From the NCBI RefSeq assembly GCF_015163665.1, contig NZ_JADEUG010000014.1, forward strand, positions 1-64,000: a DNA stretch of 64,000 nt, read 5' to 3'. The notes beneath the pieces are model-generated. The model did not search any database, was not told the DNA's origin, and was given only the letters and a program-made list of their open reading frames with translations. This DNA comes from Xenorhabdus sp. BG5 (GTDB taxonomy: Bacteria > Pseudomonadota > Gammaproteobacteria > Enterobacterales > Enterobacteriaceae). A program made the translations under genes and the position numbers. Positions 46,445 through 57,200 of this stretch are shown piece after piece; position 1 is the stretch's first letter; each line of letters starts with the position of its first letter.

Positions 46445-46885
46445 ATGAAAATAAAGTACAGCATAGGAAGACAGAACCCCGAATTAATTCAGCAAGCATT
46501 TGCCATTCGCAAACAAGTATTTACGGATGAACAGGGGTTTGATGCAGAGATTGATATTGATGAATATGATGATATCGCTTTGCATGTGGTGGTATTTGAT
46601 GGTGAAAAGCCAATAGGCGTATTACGGGGAATCCAGAAAGATAATAACATACTTAAAGTTGGGCGGGTTGCAGTATTGAGACATTATCGTGGTCAAGGGA
46701 TAGGTCGTAAGGTTATGGAGTTTATTAAAGATTTCGGCAGAAAAAATAACATTGAGACTATCATTCTATCTGCACAATGCCATGCTCAACCATTTTATGA
46801 AAGCCTTGGTTATCAAACCCAGGGTGAGATTTATTTGGAAGAAGGCGCAGAGCATATCTTTATGACTTTGAATTTAATATCGTAA
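46445..46885 (+). CDS. GNAT-family N-acetyltransferase
   Basis: This acetyl-CoA-dependent acetyltransferase of 146 residues belongs to the YjcF/ElaA-like group. It starts IKYSIGRQNPELIQQAFAIRKQVF, then KVGRVAVLRHYRGQGIGRKVMEF (the acetyl-CoA pyrophosphate loop RGxGxGxK/R) and ILSAQCHAQPFYESLGYQ. The acceptor is unknown. The start is uncertain: 46445 fits homologues and has a weak GGA upstream, while the ATG at 46391 adds 18 residues. Confidence 0.85.
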   Translation: MKIKYSIGRQNPELIQQAFAIRKQVFTDEQGFDAEIDIDEYDDIALHVVVFDGEKPIGVLRGIQKDNNILKVGRVAVLRHYRGQGIGRKVMEFIKDFGRKNNIETIILSAQCHAQPFYESLGYQTQGEIYLEEGAEHIFMTLNLIS

Positions 46886-46913
46886 TAAGATAATAATCAC
46901 TATGAGTAATATA

Positions 46914-46959
46914 AATACGGGAAAATGAGTATTCCTTGAATATCTCAATTTCCCGTATT
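46914..46959. terminator. Bidirectional terminator between the acetyltransferase gene and betA
   Basis: AATACGGGAAAATGAG at 46914-46929 pairs with CTCAATTTCCCGTATT at 46944-46959 with one mismatch, an unusually long stem between two convergent genes. Confidence 0.8.
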
Positions 46960-46993
46960 AGTGATTTATCCAATTTTTGTGAGAATGAATTGA

Positions 46994-48673
46994 TCAACTA
47001 TTTTTGACTGATTGGCGGACAGGGGAATTATTGGCAACATAATATTTTGCCTGACTGCGTGGCAGAGGAGAGATTCCCCTGATGTTATCAGCTATTTTTT
47101 CAGCCATCATGATTGTTGTGGCATTTAAATTACCGGTAATAATGGTTGGCATAATAGAAGCATCAATAACACGTAGATTTTCAATACCATGTACTCGTCC
47201 TTGACCATCCACGACCGCCATTTCGTCTGTCCCCATTTTGCAACTGCATGAGGGGTGAAATGCGGTTTCAGCATGTTGACGAATAAAGGCATCCAACTGT
47301 TCATCTGACTGATTTTCAACACCTGGGCTGATTTCACGTCCACAATAGGGCGCCAGCGCAGGTTGTGCCATAATTTCCCGCGTAATGCGAATAGCAGCGC
47401 GGAACTCTTGCCAATCCTGTTCTGTTGACATGTAGTTAAATAAAATACTGGGATGCTGACGTGGGTCTCGCGACTTAATTTTCACCCGACCACGGCTTGG
47501 GGAACGCATAGAGCCGACATGAGCCTGAAAACCATGTTGGTTGATGGCATTACTGCCATTGTAGTTAATGGCAACAGGCAGGAAATGAAATTGAATATTT
47601 GGCCAGGCAAATTTTTCATCGGTGCGAATAAAGCCACCGGCTTCAAATTGATTGCTGGCACCAATACCTGTTCCTTTGAATAGCCATTCAGCGCCAATTT
47701 GAGGTTGGTTATACCATTTCAATGCGGGATAAAGGGAAATGGGTTTGAGGCATTCATACTGCAAGTACATTTCAAGGTGATCTTGCAGATTTTGCCCAAC
47801 GCCTGGCAAGGCATGCACCGCAGAAATACCAAACTCATTTAATACTTCTTCGGGACCAATACCTGAACGCTGCAAAATCTGTGGAGACGCAATGGCACCA
47901 GCGCAGAGTAAAACTTCTTTACGCGCTTTTGCCTGGGTTAACGTTGAGCTATGGCCTTGATAAAAATTGACACCAACGGCTGTCTTTCCTTCAAATACGA
48001 GGGTATCCGTTAACGCATGAGTCATGATGGTGAGATTGGCGCGTGAACGAGCTTGATCCAGATAGCCACGGGCTGTGCTGGAGCGGCGTCCTTGAGGGGT
48101 AACGGTACGATCCATGGGCCCAAAGCCTTCTTGCTGATAACCATTCAGATCGTCAGTAACGGGATAACCCGCCTGCACACCTGCTTCTACCATTGAGTGA
48201 AAGAGTTCATTATTTCCTGCTTTAGGTGTCGTGACACTGACAGGCCCGTCTGCACCATGATAGTCATTTTCGCCAATATCCCTTGATTCCGCTTTGCGAA
48301 AATAGGGAAGGCAATCAAGATAAGTCCAGTCTTCCAGCCCAGGTTGTATTGCCCAGTGATCAAAATCCAGTGCATTGCCACGGATGTAGCACATGCCATT
48401 GATAAGTGAAGAACCTCCCAGCCCTTTACCGCGACCGCATTCCATGCGCCGGTTATTCATATGAGGTTCGGGATCGGTTTCATAAGCCCAGTTATAACGG
48501 GTTCCCTGCAAGGGATATGCCAGCGCTGCTGGCATTTGAGTACGAAAGTCGAATCGGTAATCTGGCCCACCGGCTTCTAGCAGCAGGACAGTCACATTGG
48601 CATCTTCCGTTAAACGAGTTGCAAGCACGTTACCCGCTGAACCAGCACCGATAATAATGTAATCAAAAACCAT
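46994..48673 (-). CDS. betA: Choline dehydrogenase BetA
   Basis: BetA is a GMC-family FAD enzyme, membrane associated, that oxidises choline to betaine aldehyde (and further). The 559 residues (E. coli 556) begin with the FAD motif [37 protein letters not shown] and [15 protein letters not shown] are GMC signatures, and the active-site His lies in [11 protein letters not shown]. It is the last gene of betI-betB-betA, 27 bp after betB. Confidence 0.96.
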   Translation of the reverse strand: MVFDYIIIGAGSAGNVLATRLTEDANVTVLLLEAGGPDYRFDFRTQMPAALAYPLQGTRYNWAYETDPEPHMNNRRMECGRGKGLGGSSLINGMCYIRGNALDFDHWAIQPGLEDWTYLDCLPYFRKAESRDIGENDYHGADGPVSVTTPKAGNNELFHSMVEAGVQAGYPVTDDLNGYQQEGFGPMDRTVTPQGRRSSTARGYLDQARSRANLTIMTHALTDTLVFEGKTAVGVNFYQGHSSTLTQAKARKEVLLCAGAIASPQILQRSGIGPEEVLNEFGISAVHALPGVGQNLQDHLEMYLQYECLKPISLYPALKWYNQPQIGAEWLFKGTGIGASNQFEAGGFIRTDEKFAWPNIQFHFLPVAINYNGSNAINQHGFQAHVGSMRSPSRGRVKIKSRDPRQHPSILFNYMSTEQDWQEFRAAIRITREIMAQPALAPYCGREISPGVENQSDEQLDAFIRQHAETAFHPSCSCKMGTDEMAVVDGQGRVHGIENLRVIDASIMPTIITGNLNATTIMMAEKIADNIRGISPLPRSQAKYYVANNSPVRQSVKNS

Positions 48674-48700
48674 TGTTATCTCCTCTGTTTCAGGCGTGGA

Positions 48701-50179
48701 TTAAAATAGGGACTCAAAATTGCCTAATTCCACCTGTATTGATTTGGTTTGTGTGTAATTTTGTAGTGTGACCAGCCCATTTTCCCGGCCAACACCAGAA
48801 TGTTTATAGCCACCGACAGGCATGGCTGCCGGAGATTCTCCCCAGGTATTGATCCAGCAGATCCCAGCTTCTAGCCGGTGGATCACGCGATGTGCGCGGG
48901 AAAGATCTTTGGTGACTAATCCTGCACCCAGGCCATAATGGGTATGATTGGCACGGACAATGACTTCATCTTCCGTTTCATAAGTCAGGATAGACATCAC
49001 GGGCCCAAAGATTTCCTCCTGTGTGATCAACATATCATCGGTACAGTCACTGAATACTGTCGGTGCAACAAATGCCCCTTTTGCTAATTCGCCCTCCATC
49101 AGACGCTCACCACCACACAGCAGGCGGGCATGGCTGTTTTTACCGTTTTCGATATAGCGTAAAACGGACTCCATGTGTGGAAAACTTACCAGCGGACCAA
49201 AGTTAGTGTTGGGATCAAGAGGTGAGCCAATTCGAATGCGCTTAACACGCTCAATAATTTTTGCTTCAAACGATGAAAGTAGTGCTTTGGGGACAAAGAC
49301 GCGTGTTCCGTTCGTGCAAACCTGACCTGAACTGAAAAAGTTGGCCATCATGGCAATATCAGCAGCGCGATCCAGATCGGCATCATCAAAAATGATCAGT
49401 GGAGATTTACCACCCAATTCCATCGTGACTTCTTTTAGGGTCGAAGCGGAAGCATTTGCCATCACCTTTTTGCCGGTCACAATACCGCCGGTGAAAGACA
49501 TTTTGGCGATTTTAGGGTGAACAGTCAGGTAATGTCCGACTTCATGGCCAGCTCCGGTCAACACATTGAAAACACCATCAGGCAAACCGGCTTCGGTGTA
49601 GATTTCAGCCAACTTCAAAGCGGTAAGGGAGGTGACTTCACTAGGTTTAAAAATCATGGCATTGCCGGCAGCCAGAGCGGGTGCTGATTTCCAGAGGGCA
49701 ATTTGGATAGGGTAGTTCCATGCGCCGATGCCTGCTACGATACCCAATGGTTCACGGCGTGTATACACAAAAGAAGATTCACGTAATGGGATCTGCTGGC
49801 CTTCAAGGGCTGGAATTAAGCCCGCATAGTATTCCAGCACATCGGCACCTGTGACGATATCAACCTGCCGGGTTTCAGAAAGGGGTTTACCGGTATCCAG
49901 TGTTTCCAATTCAGCCAGTTCATCATTGCGTTCACGCAAGATATTCACCGCCTTGTGTAATATCCGTGAACGTTCCACCGCAGTCATAGCTGCCCAGATT
50001 TTCTGTCCTTTATGAGCGCTTTCAACTGCTAAATCAACATCTTGTTTTGTCGCAGACTGAAATTGAGCAATAACTTCACCATTAGCTGGGTTAATTGCGT
50101 CAAAAATTGTATTATTAGGATTGGTACTATCAACATAAGCACCGTGGATATAAAGTTTTTGTAATCCGAAATGGGCCAT
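48701..50179 (-). CDS. betB: Betaine aldehyde dehydrogenase BetB
   Basis: BetB oxidises betaine aldehyde to the osmoprotectant glycine betaine with NAD(P)+. The 492-residue aldehyde dehydrogenase (E. coli 490) shows [22 protein letters not shown], the catalytic Glu in [19 protein letters not shown] and the catalytic Cys in [16 protein letters not shown]. It sits between betI and betA, co-directional, 37 bp after betI. Confidence 0.96.
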   Translation of the reverse strand: MAHFGLQKLYIHGAYVDSTNPNNTIFDAINPANGEVIAQFQSATKQDVDLAVESAHKGQKIWAAMTAVERSRILHKAVNILRERNDELAELETLDTGKPLSETRQVDIVTGADVLEYYAGLIPALEGQQIPLRESSFVYTRREPLGIVAGIGAWNYPIQIALWKSAPALAAGNAMIFKPSEVTSLTALKLAEIYTEAGLPDGVFNVLTGAGHEVGHYLTVHPKIAKMSFTGGIVTGKKVMANASASTLKEVTMELGGKSPLIIFDDADLDRAADIAMMANFFSSGQVCTNGTRVFVPKALLSSFEAKIIERVKRIRIGSPLDPNTNFGPLVSFPHMESVLRYIENGKNSHARLLCGGERLMEGELAKGAFVAPTVFSDCTDDMLITQEEIFGPVMSILTYETEDEVIVRANHTHYGLGAGLVTKDLSRAHRVIHRLEAGICWINTWGESPAAMPVGGYKHSGVGRENGLVTLQNYTQTKSIQVELGNFESLF

Positions 50180-50216
50180 AGATTCTCCTTAAGAGCTTAT
50201 CCATTTAGGTGATAAG

Positions 50217-50816
50217 TCAGAACTTATCAGAAGATGCTCCAAGTTTCTGTTCGATGTAATCGATAGTAATTTTGAATGTTCCTGCTATATCAAAAGGCTT
50301 CCTGCTTAATGCACTTCGCAGCCAAATGCCGTCAATCAATGCAGCAAGACCTTGTGCAGCGAGCCGCGCTTCTGCTTTTGGCATGGCACGTTTAAATTCA
50401 ACACAAAGATTGGAATGCAAACGGCGCTCATTGACTTGTTGTAACCGATACAGACTTGGTTGATGCATGCTACTCGCCCAGAATGCCAACCAGGTTTTCA
50501 TTGCTGCGCTGTTGATCTGGCTGGGATCAAAATTCCCTTCGACAATAGCTTTTAACCTTTGCGGGGGAGTTGCGTTATCTAGCAAGCGTAATCGGCGTGC
50601 TACAGCCATTCTTAGCTGATGCAACAGATAACGCATGGTTGCTTCTAGTAGGCCGTTTTTGTCCTTGAAATAGTGGCTGATAATTCCGTTGGAAACCCCC
50701 GCTTTTCGGGCTATTTGTGCAATAGTGGCTTCCTGCATCCCAACTTCATTCACAACGATTAATGTTGCATCAATGAGTTGTTGTTTTCTTATCGACTGCA
50801 TTCCAATTTTTGGCAT
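50217..50816 (-). CDS. betI: TetR-family repressor BetI
   Basis: BetI represses the choline-to-betaine genes and is relieved by choline. The 199-residue TetR-type protein (E. coli 195) has an N-terminal helix-turn-helix ([30 protein letters not shown]) and the specific BetI C-terminal part ([14 protein letters not shown]). It heads betIBA and is divergent from betT, with a palindrome between them that fits its operator. Confidence 0.95.
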   Translation of the reverse strand: MPKIGMQSIRKQQLIDATLIVVNEVGMQEATIAQIARKAGVSNGIISHYFKDKNGLLEATMRYLLHQLRMAVARRLRLLDNATPPQRLKAIVEGNFDPSQINSAAMKTWLAFWASSMHQPSLYRLQQVNERRLHSNLCVEFKRAMPKAEARLAAQGLAALIDGIWLRSALSRKPFDIAGTFKITIDYIEQKLGASSDKF

Positions 50817-50867
50817 GATTTTATGCTCAGAAAATCAATTATTCGGACAATATTAAACTTTTTTTTA

Positions 50868-50881
50868 ATTGAATGTTCAAT
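50868..50881. promoter_or_regulatory. Putative BetI operator
   Basis: ATTGAATGTTCAAT is a perfect 6-2-6 inverted repeat in the 209-bp AT-rich region between betI and betT. BetI sites in E. coli contain a similar TTGAAC/GTCCAA type palindrome. It could control both divergent units. Confidence 0.55.
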
Positions 50882-51025
50882 CAAAATTAAATATGTTTTA
50901 TCACAATAATTTTACAATGAGGGAGTGAATTTGTTTAAGATATATTAAATTTTATTTTTAATTCAAAAGGTTATATGGATTATGCTTTTCATCTGTTTTA
51001 ATGCTATTAATTTCAGGAACTGCCT

Positions 51026-53068
51026 ATGAATACACAAGACAGTCCAAAAAATACCCAGAAGGACACCCTGAATTCTGTCGTTTTTTTCACCTCTGCCGGA
51101 CTGATTATTGCATTTTCTCTGTTCACTATTTTTTTCACAGATGCAACCAGTATTTGGATAAAAAACACACTGAATTGGGTGTCTAAAACTTTCGGTTGGT
51201 ATTATTTACTGGCTGCGACGCTTTACATTGTGTTCGTTGTTTTTGTTGCGGCCTCCCGTTTTGGTTCAATCAAATTGGGACCGGAGCAATCTAAGCCGGA
51301 ATTCAGTTTGCTGAGTTGGGCGGCAATGCTGTTTGCCGCTGGGATCGGCATTGATTTGATGTTTTTCTCAGTGGCTGAACCTATCACGCAATATATGCGA
51401 CCGCCAACGGGTCAAGGAGAAACCATTGAAGCAGCTCGTCAGGCGATGGTGTGGACGTTGTTCCACTATGGCCTGACGGGCTGGTCTATGTACGCCCTGA
51501 TGGGAATTGCACTGGGATATTTTAGTTATCGTTATAACTTACCCTTGACGATCCGTTCGGCACTTTATCCTATTTTTGGTGACCGCATTAAAGGATTAAT
51601 CGGTCATACGGTGGATATTGCGGCAGTAGTAGGGACCATTTTTGGCATTGCAACGACGCTGGGAATTGGGGTTGTGCAGTTGAATTATGGCCTGAACGTC
51701 CTTTTCGGATTACCGCAAGGACTGGGGGTTCAGGGAGGTTTGATATTATTGTCTGTTGTGATAGCCATTATCTCCGTGACTTCCGGTGTCAACAAAGGCA
51801 TTCGGTTTTTGTCTGAATTGAATGTTCTGCTGGCTCTTGGCTTGGTTTTGTTCATTTTGTTTATGGGCGATACTGAATTCCTGCTTAACGGATTAGTGCA
51901 GAACGTTGGGGATTATATCAGCCGTTTTATGGGGATGACGCTGAACAGTTTTGCCTTTGAACGCCCAACGGAATGGATGAATAACTGGACTCTGTTTTTC
52001 TGGGCATGGTGGGTGGCCTGGTCACCATTTGTCGGGCTGTTCCTGGCGCGCATTTCCCGTGGCAGAACGATTCGCCAGTTTGTTATGGGAACATTAGTCA
52101 TTCCCTTTGTTTTTACACTGCTGTGGCTATCGATTTTTGGTAACAGTGCGTTGTATGAAATTCTGCATGGTAATCGCCAACTGGCTGAGGCCGTGCTACA
52201 ACACCCAGAACAAGGTTTTTATCGTTTGCTGGCACTTTATCCGGCATTTACGTTTAGCGCTTCTGTGGCCACTATTACCGGACTGCTGTTTTATGTCACC
52301 TCGGCGGATTCTGGCTCATTAGTGTTAGGGAATTTCACCTCTAATCTGAGTGATATCAATAATGATGCACCAAATTGGTTGCGTGTCTTTTGGTCGGTGG
52401 CAATCGGTGTATTAACGTTGGGTATCCTCATGACGGATGGTATCCCTGCTTTGCAAAATACCACGGTCATTATGGGGCTGCCTTTTAGTTTTGTGATCTT
52501 CTTTGTCATGGCGGGGTTATATAAGTCTTTGCGGGTAGAAGATTTTCGTAAAGCCAGCTCATTGCAAAATACCTCGCCTACGCTTATGCATGACAATGGT
52601 TCATTGAACTGGAAGCAGCGTTTGAGCCGTATGATGCACTTCCCTGGTACGAAAAACACTCAACGAATGCTGGATATGGTGTGCCGCCCCGCGATGTTAG
52701 AAGTGGCTAAAGAGTTAGTCGTGCGTGGTGCGAAAGTGCAGTTTAATGCACTGCCAGCCAAAGAGGACAAGCGGCTGAATCCACTCGAATTGATTGTTGA
52801 TTTAGGCGATGAACAGAATTTTATCTATCAAATCTGGCCGCAACGCTATTCTGTACCTGGATTTACCTATCGGGCGAGAGCGGGCAAGTCTCATTATTAT
52901 CGGTTGGAGACTTTTCTGATGGAAGGAACACAGGGGAATGATTTGATGGACTATACGAAAGAACAAATCATTAGCGATATTCTTGACCACTATGAAAAAC
53001 ATCTGAATTTTATTCACCTGAACAGAGAAGCACCGGGGCAAACATTGATTTTTCCCAGTGGAGGATAA
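51026..53068 (+). CDS. betT: High-affinity choline transporter BetT (BCCT family)
   Basis: BetT imports choline using the proton gradient. The 680-residue protein has twelve membrane helices with BCCT motifs (FAAGIGIDLMFFSVAEPITQY, then TLFFWAWWVAWSPFVGLFLARISRGRTIRQF), followed by a long cytoplasmic C-terminal domain of about 170 residues. That domain is the osmosensing part in BetT-type carriers. E. coli BetT has 677 residues. AGGAACT precedes the start. It supplies substrate for BetA/BetB encoded divergently, and a strong terminator follows. Confidence 0.96.
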   Translation: MNTQDSPKNTQKDTLNSVVFFTSAGLIIAFSLFTIFFTDATSIWIKNTLNWVSKTFGWYYLLAATLYIVFVVFVAASRFGSIKLGPEQSKPEFSLLSWAAMLFAAGIGIDLMFFSVAEPITQYMRPPTGQGETIEAARQAMVWTLFHYGLTGWSMYALMGIALGYFSYRYNLPLTIRSALYPIFGDRIKGLIGHTVDIAAVVGTIFGIATTLGIGVVQLNYGLNVLFGLPQGLGVQGGLILLSVVIAIISVTSGVNKGIRFLSELNVLLALGLVLFILFMGDTEFLLNGLVQNVGDYISRFMGMTLNSFAFERPTEWMNNWTLFFWAWWVAWSPFVGLFLARISRGRTIRQFVMGTLVIPFVFTLLWLSIFGNSALYEILHGNRQLAEAVLQHPEQGFYRLLALYPAFTFSASVATITGLLFYVTSADSGSLVLGNFTSNLSDINNDAPNWLRVFWSVAIGVLTLGILMTDGIPALQNTTVIMGLPFSFVIFFVMAGLYKSLRVEDFRKASSLQNTSPTLMHDNGSLNWKQRLSRMMHFPGTKNTQRMLDMVCRPAMLEVAKELVVRGAKVQFNALPAKEDKRLNPLELIVDLGDEQNFIYQIWPQRYSVPGFTYRARAGKSHYYRLETFLMEGTQGNDLMDYTKEQIISDILDHYEKHLNFIHLNREAPGQTLIFPSGG

Positions 53069-53126
53069 TCAACATAACCTATGAGTTAGACGCTTCCTTC
53101 GTGAAGTGTGCCTCATTACTGGGCAT

Positions 53127-53153
53127 AAATGTCCCCAATTATTGGGGACATTT
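53127..53153. terminator. Strong bidirectional terminator between betT and the MarR gene
   Basis: AAATGTCCCCAAT and ATTGGGGACATTT (53127-53139 and 53141-53153) form an almost uninterrupted stem with minimal loop, between the convergent betT and marR-type genes. Confidence 0.85.
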
Positions 53154-53217
53154 CAGAATACACCAAATAAACCATCCGAAATGATGAGGATTCGATGTGT
53201 TGGCTCAGGCATATTGT

Positions 53218-53679
53218 TCAATCCTCATCACGAATGGGGGTTTGTGCATACAAAAGATCGGCGGCACGATGGCAAAGTTCTGTAAATATGGCGATTTCAC
53301 CTTGGGACATATTAGACGCCACAATATCAGCCATGCTATGGCGGCTGGACTCAGCCCGTTGCAAAAATGTTAGCCCTTTTCGGCTCAATTTGGTGACCAG
53401 CTCGCGTTTATCGTTTTCCCCCGCTTCTTGTTTAATAAGATCTTTATCTTTTAGCAATCGCAGAATTTTAGACATTTTAGAGCGAGTAAAACCAAGTTTT
53501 TCGCCAATCACAGTAGGATTCATAGGCTGATATTGTCGAAGTAAATATAAAGTATCATATTGCGCCCATGAAATACCTTCAGGGTTTGTGATGGTTCTTC
53601 TCGCAACAAGAACACATTGAAGCCGACCCAATGCATCTTCAAAAGGTGTTACGGTAGTGTCTTGATTATCTGTTTTCAT
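53218..53679 (-). CDS. MarR-family transcriptional regulator
   Basis: This 153-residue winged-helix regulator of the MarR/SlyA type reads SWAQYDTLYLLRQYQPMNPTVIGEKLGFTRSKMSKILRLLKDKDLI, the DNA-binding core, with the wing carrying ENDKRELVTKLSRKGL (the DxR motif as NDKR). It lies 139 bp downstream of the npsB-like gene in the same direction and may be the cluster's local regulator or the sensor for its drug-like product; this is inference from position. It is separated from betT by a strong terminator, so it belongs with the leftward unit if anything. Confidence 0.88.
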   Translation of the reverse strand: MKTDNQDTTVTPFEDALGRLQCVLVARRTITNPEGISWAQYDTLYLLRQYQPMNPTVIGEKLGFTRSKMSKILRLLKDKDLIKQEAGENDKRELVTKLSRKGLTFLQRAESSRHSMADIVASNMSQGEIAIFTELCHRAADLLYAQTPIRDED

Positions 53680-53818
53680 GTGGGCTTTTTATAACCTGAA
53701 TATTGAATAAGAAACTGAACTAATTGCCTGTCCCATAAATAAAATTTCAGCATAAAAATGTTTTTTCATGGAACAGGCTTGTAAATATCTACTTATTTAC
53801 GATTAAGAGCAGCCAAAA

Positions 53819-54208
53819 TCAAGAGAAAATGGCGGCTCGATTAAGAACATCCTCATAGTCATGTAATTCTTTAATCTTACCGTTGTTTAATTTGAATACA
53901 TTAACATATAAACAATAAAAATCTTTTTTATCTGGCAATGTGTTACCATTCAATCGATATTCAACGATAAAAATATTAGGATTATCTGTTGAGTACAGTT
54001 CTACATCCTGAACAGAAGTAAAGATCAGAGGTGCCTGACCAAAACTTGCTGAATAATGTTCAAGTATCTGTGACTGGTTCTCAATGGTATCGCGACTGGC
54101 GCGAAATGGTAATTTCAGAATACCATCGTCACAAAATAGAGCGGCAAGTTTTGTTGGTGATTTTTCTAAAACGGCTTCTATATATTGATCGAACACAACT
54201 TTAAACAT
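53819..54208 (-). other. Internal ThdA-like ORF with its own ribosome-binding site
   Basis: Within the npsB-like frame the sequence GAAGGAGAAATGATG (54220-54206) places a consensus Shine-Dalgarno AGGAG five bases before an in-frame ATG at 54208 (two before the ATG at 54211). The frame from there encodes 129 residues, FKVVFDQYIEAVLEKSPTKL onward, a SnoaL/NTF2-like fold. ThdA of the Klebsiella tilivalline cluster is a free-standing protein of this type. The simplest reading is a former separate gene joined by loss of the upstream stop. It may still be translated alone as well as in the fusion. Confidence 0.65.
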
Positions 54209-57200
54209 CATTTCTCCTTCGTGTTTTACAGATTGTTTACTTTCAGGTTTATGTGACAGTGTGATTTCTTTCTTGTTAAAATAAGAAATCAATCTTGAGA
54301 AAGTTTTGACATTAATATCTGGAAAATCGAGACCTAAGGCTTTAATGGCCTCGTGTGTGCTTTGGTTGTTATAGGTGCTGTTACCAATATTCAAAGCATT
54401 CTCTTTAAAAAGGTGAATCAATGAGCCCAGCGCCACGTCATTACCATTGACAACCATCTGTTCGAGCTTTTCTAACCATGCTGATTCAGAAACCATTGTG
54501 ATGTCACGCCCTGTTTGTTTGATAGCCAGATATGCTGGGGTAAAATCAGAGCCTTTCGGATGAAATAAATGGAAGTTTTGTTGCTCATGCATCTTATTAG
54601 CGCTTGATAATGTCGCAATGGTCTGGCTGACGAAATCAACAGGCAATAGATCAGTACCTAGCCATTCAGGGTAGGGGGCAATTCCCATTTGGATAAAGCT
54701 TTTAATTTGTAGCCATAAAAAATCATCTGCTTGACAGGCACCGGTCACACTGTCACCTGATATACGCCCTATCCGATAAATATTGATATCAACACCTTGA
54801 TCTCTGGCTTGCTGTACATATTGCTCAGCTACCCATTTACTTTGGGTATAACCGAGAGATAGCGTGTGCGGGTAGTCAGGGAGACTATCTTCTGTTATTG
54901 GTTGTAGAGGATAGTCCGGTGCAAATACGGCAATAGTCGAAATATACTCCAGTTTCTTACGCTCATGGTGGCAACAAAAATCAATGAGTTCCACGATACC
55001 ATCGACATTCGTTTCCTTAACCGAACTGTATGGGAGAACAAAATTAATATGGGCAGCGGCGTGATATATTTTAGAAACTCTTTCTGATAATGACTGATAT
55101 TCTGCGTCAGTTAAATCAAATTTCGTCTTGGCAATATCTCCCACCACAATTTCAACACGTGAAAAATCAATGTGATGTCCGATGTCATAGCAATGAGCAT
55201 TTTTTATGATACGGCTCAATCCGGCACGGTTATCCGTGGCTCTGACTAAACAAATGACTTTGCCCGTGAGTTGTTGCAGTAAAGCGCGAAGTAGATAGAT
55301 ACCTAAAAAACCGGTAGCACCTGTGAGTAAGACATCCCTGCTTCTTGATGGATTTAATTGTTGCGTATGCGTCCAATCATGCTGGACGAAAGCATCATTA
55401 ATAAATGCATTTTTTATTTCATCATCCGATTTTTTGTCGTTATTCAGATAGATATCAATCGAAACGGCCATGTCACGTAAGGTAGGGGTACTAAATAGTA
55501 ATTTGAGCGGAAAATCGACATTAAATTGTTTGCGTAGTAAATACACTAATTGTGTTGCTAACAATGAATGCCCTCCGATATTGAAGAAATTATCTTCTAA
55601 CCTGATCACTCGGTTCGGAAAAACGTTTTGCCAGAGTAATTTTACTGTTTGTTCGGTTGAAGTCAGTATCTCTTCAGTGCTGTTTTTTTCAACATTATCC
55701 GACATTTTAGTTATTTCAATGTGATGCAGTGCTTTTCGGTCAATTTTACCGCTAGGGGTTGTTGGAAGATCGGACAAAAATACGCACTCATTTGGGATCA
55801 TATAATCCGGCAGATAGCTGCGTAAGCGAGTTAGCAGTTCAACACGTTCTAATGGCGCCATTATGATTATGAAAGCCACCAGTATTTTGTTACCTGCTGA
55901 TATTTCTTTCCCAATCACAGCGGAGACTTTCACTTCATCCAATGAATTGATAACGGCTTCTATTTCTGATGGTTCAACACGGAATCCCCGGATTTTTAAC
56001 TGATTATCCAGACGACCAAGGTATGTAAAGGAGTCATTGGATTTTAGTTTTATGAGATCACCCGATTTGTAAGCATGTTGGCTGAGAGCACCTGCCCAAT
56101 TTTCGGTTAAAAATCGCGCTTGAGTTTCATGATCTTTGTGGTAATAACCTGGAGAAAGAAATTCACTGATAATCCAAAGTTCGCCTGCGACACCGGCTGG
56201 AACCATACGTTTGTGTTCATCTAATACAAGCATGGTAAATCCGGGTAGCGGATACCCTATTGATGCATTGTCTCCCCACAAAGAGATATCTGTTGGCATG
56301 ACATAAGCAGAACAAACATGACTCTCTGAAGGGCCATAAAGGTTAATTAGTCTTCGGTTGGCATTAAACATTTGTTTAATGTCAGATGTGAGAACCAACT
56401 GTTCACCTGTTGAGTAGACTTCATCAAGCATTGATAGTTGAGCTTTATTCGTGACGGTTAATTGAGCCAAATGTTGAAGTGCCACATAGGGAAAATATGC
56501 CCGGCGGATCCCATTTAACTCAATGACATTTTGCAAATGGTGCAGATCCTTACGTTCCTCTTCATCTGCAATATACAATTTTCCGCCGGTACATAAAGTG
56601 CCAAATATTTCCTGTACAGAAACATCGAAAGACAAAGACATATAATGCAGAGTGCAATCACCTTCACCACAAATAGTGATCTTTTTTTGCCATGTAAGAA
56701 GATTGGATAGTGTTTTATTCAGTAAACGTACTCCTTTGGGTTGCCCTGTTGAACCGGAAGTGTAAATAACATATAACTCATCTTCTGGCTTCCGTTGCAC
56801 TGATTGCCAGTTAACGTCCCGCATAAATACTGTTTCATCTAACACGATCTTGTGGATGGTTGCAGATAATGTTGTGACAAACTTACTGGTGGTTACGATA
56901 CAATCTACTGCTGAGTCCCGAAGCATATATTCAATACGTTCTTGGGGATAATTTGGGTCAATGGGAACATAAGACGCACCCGTTTTCAAAACGGCCAGCA
57001 AAGCGGCAATAGCGTCTTCATTTCGGTTCAGCAATAAGCCGACTCGTGAACTAACATTGATGGAATAATTTGTAGACATGAATTCAGCTAGCTGGTTGGC
57101 GCGATGATTTAACCATCCATAGGTCCAGTGCCCGTCACGTGTTATTAATGCAATATTGTTTGAATGAATTTTTGCATATTCCTCTATCTCACCAATAAAA

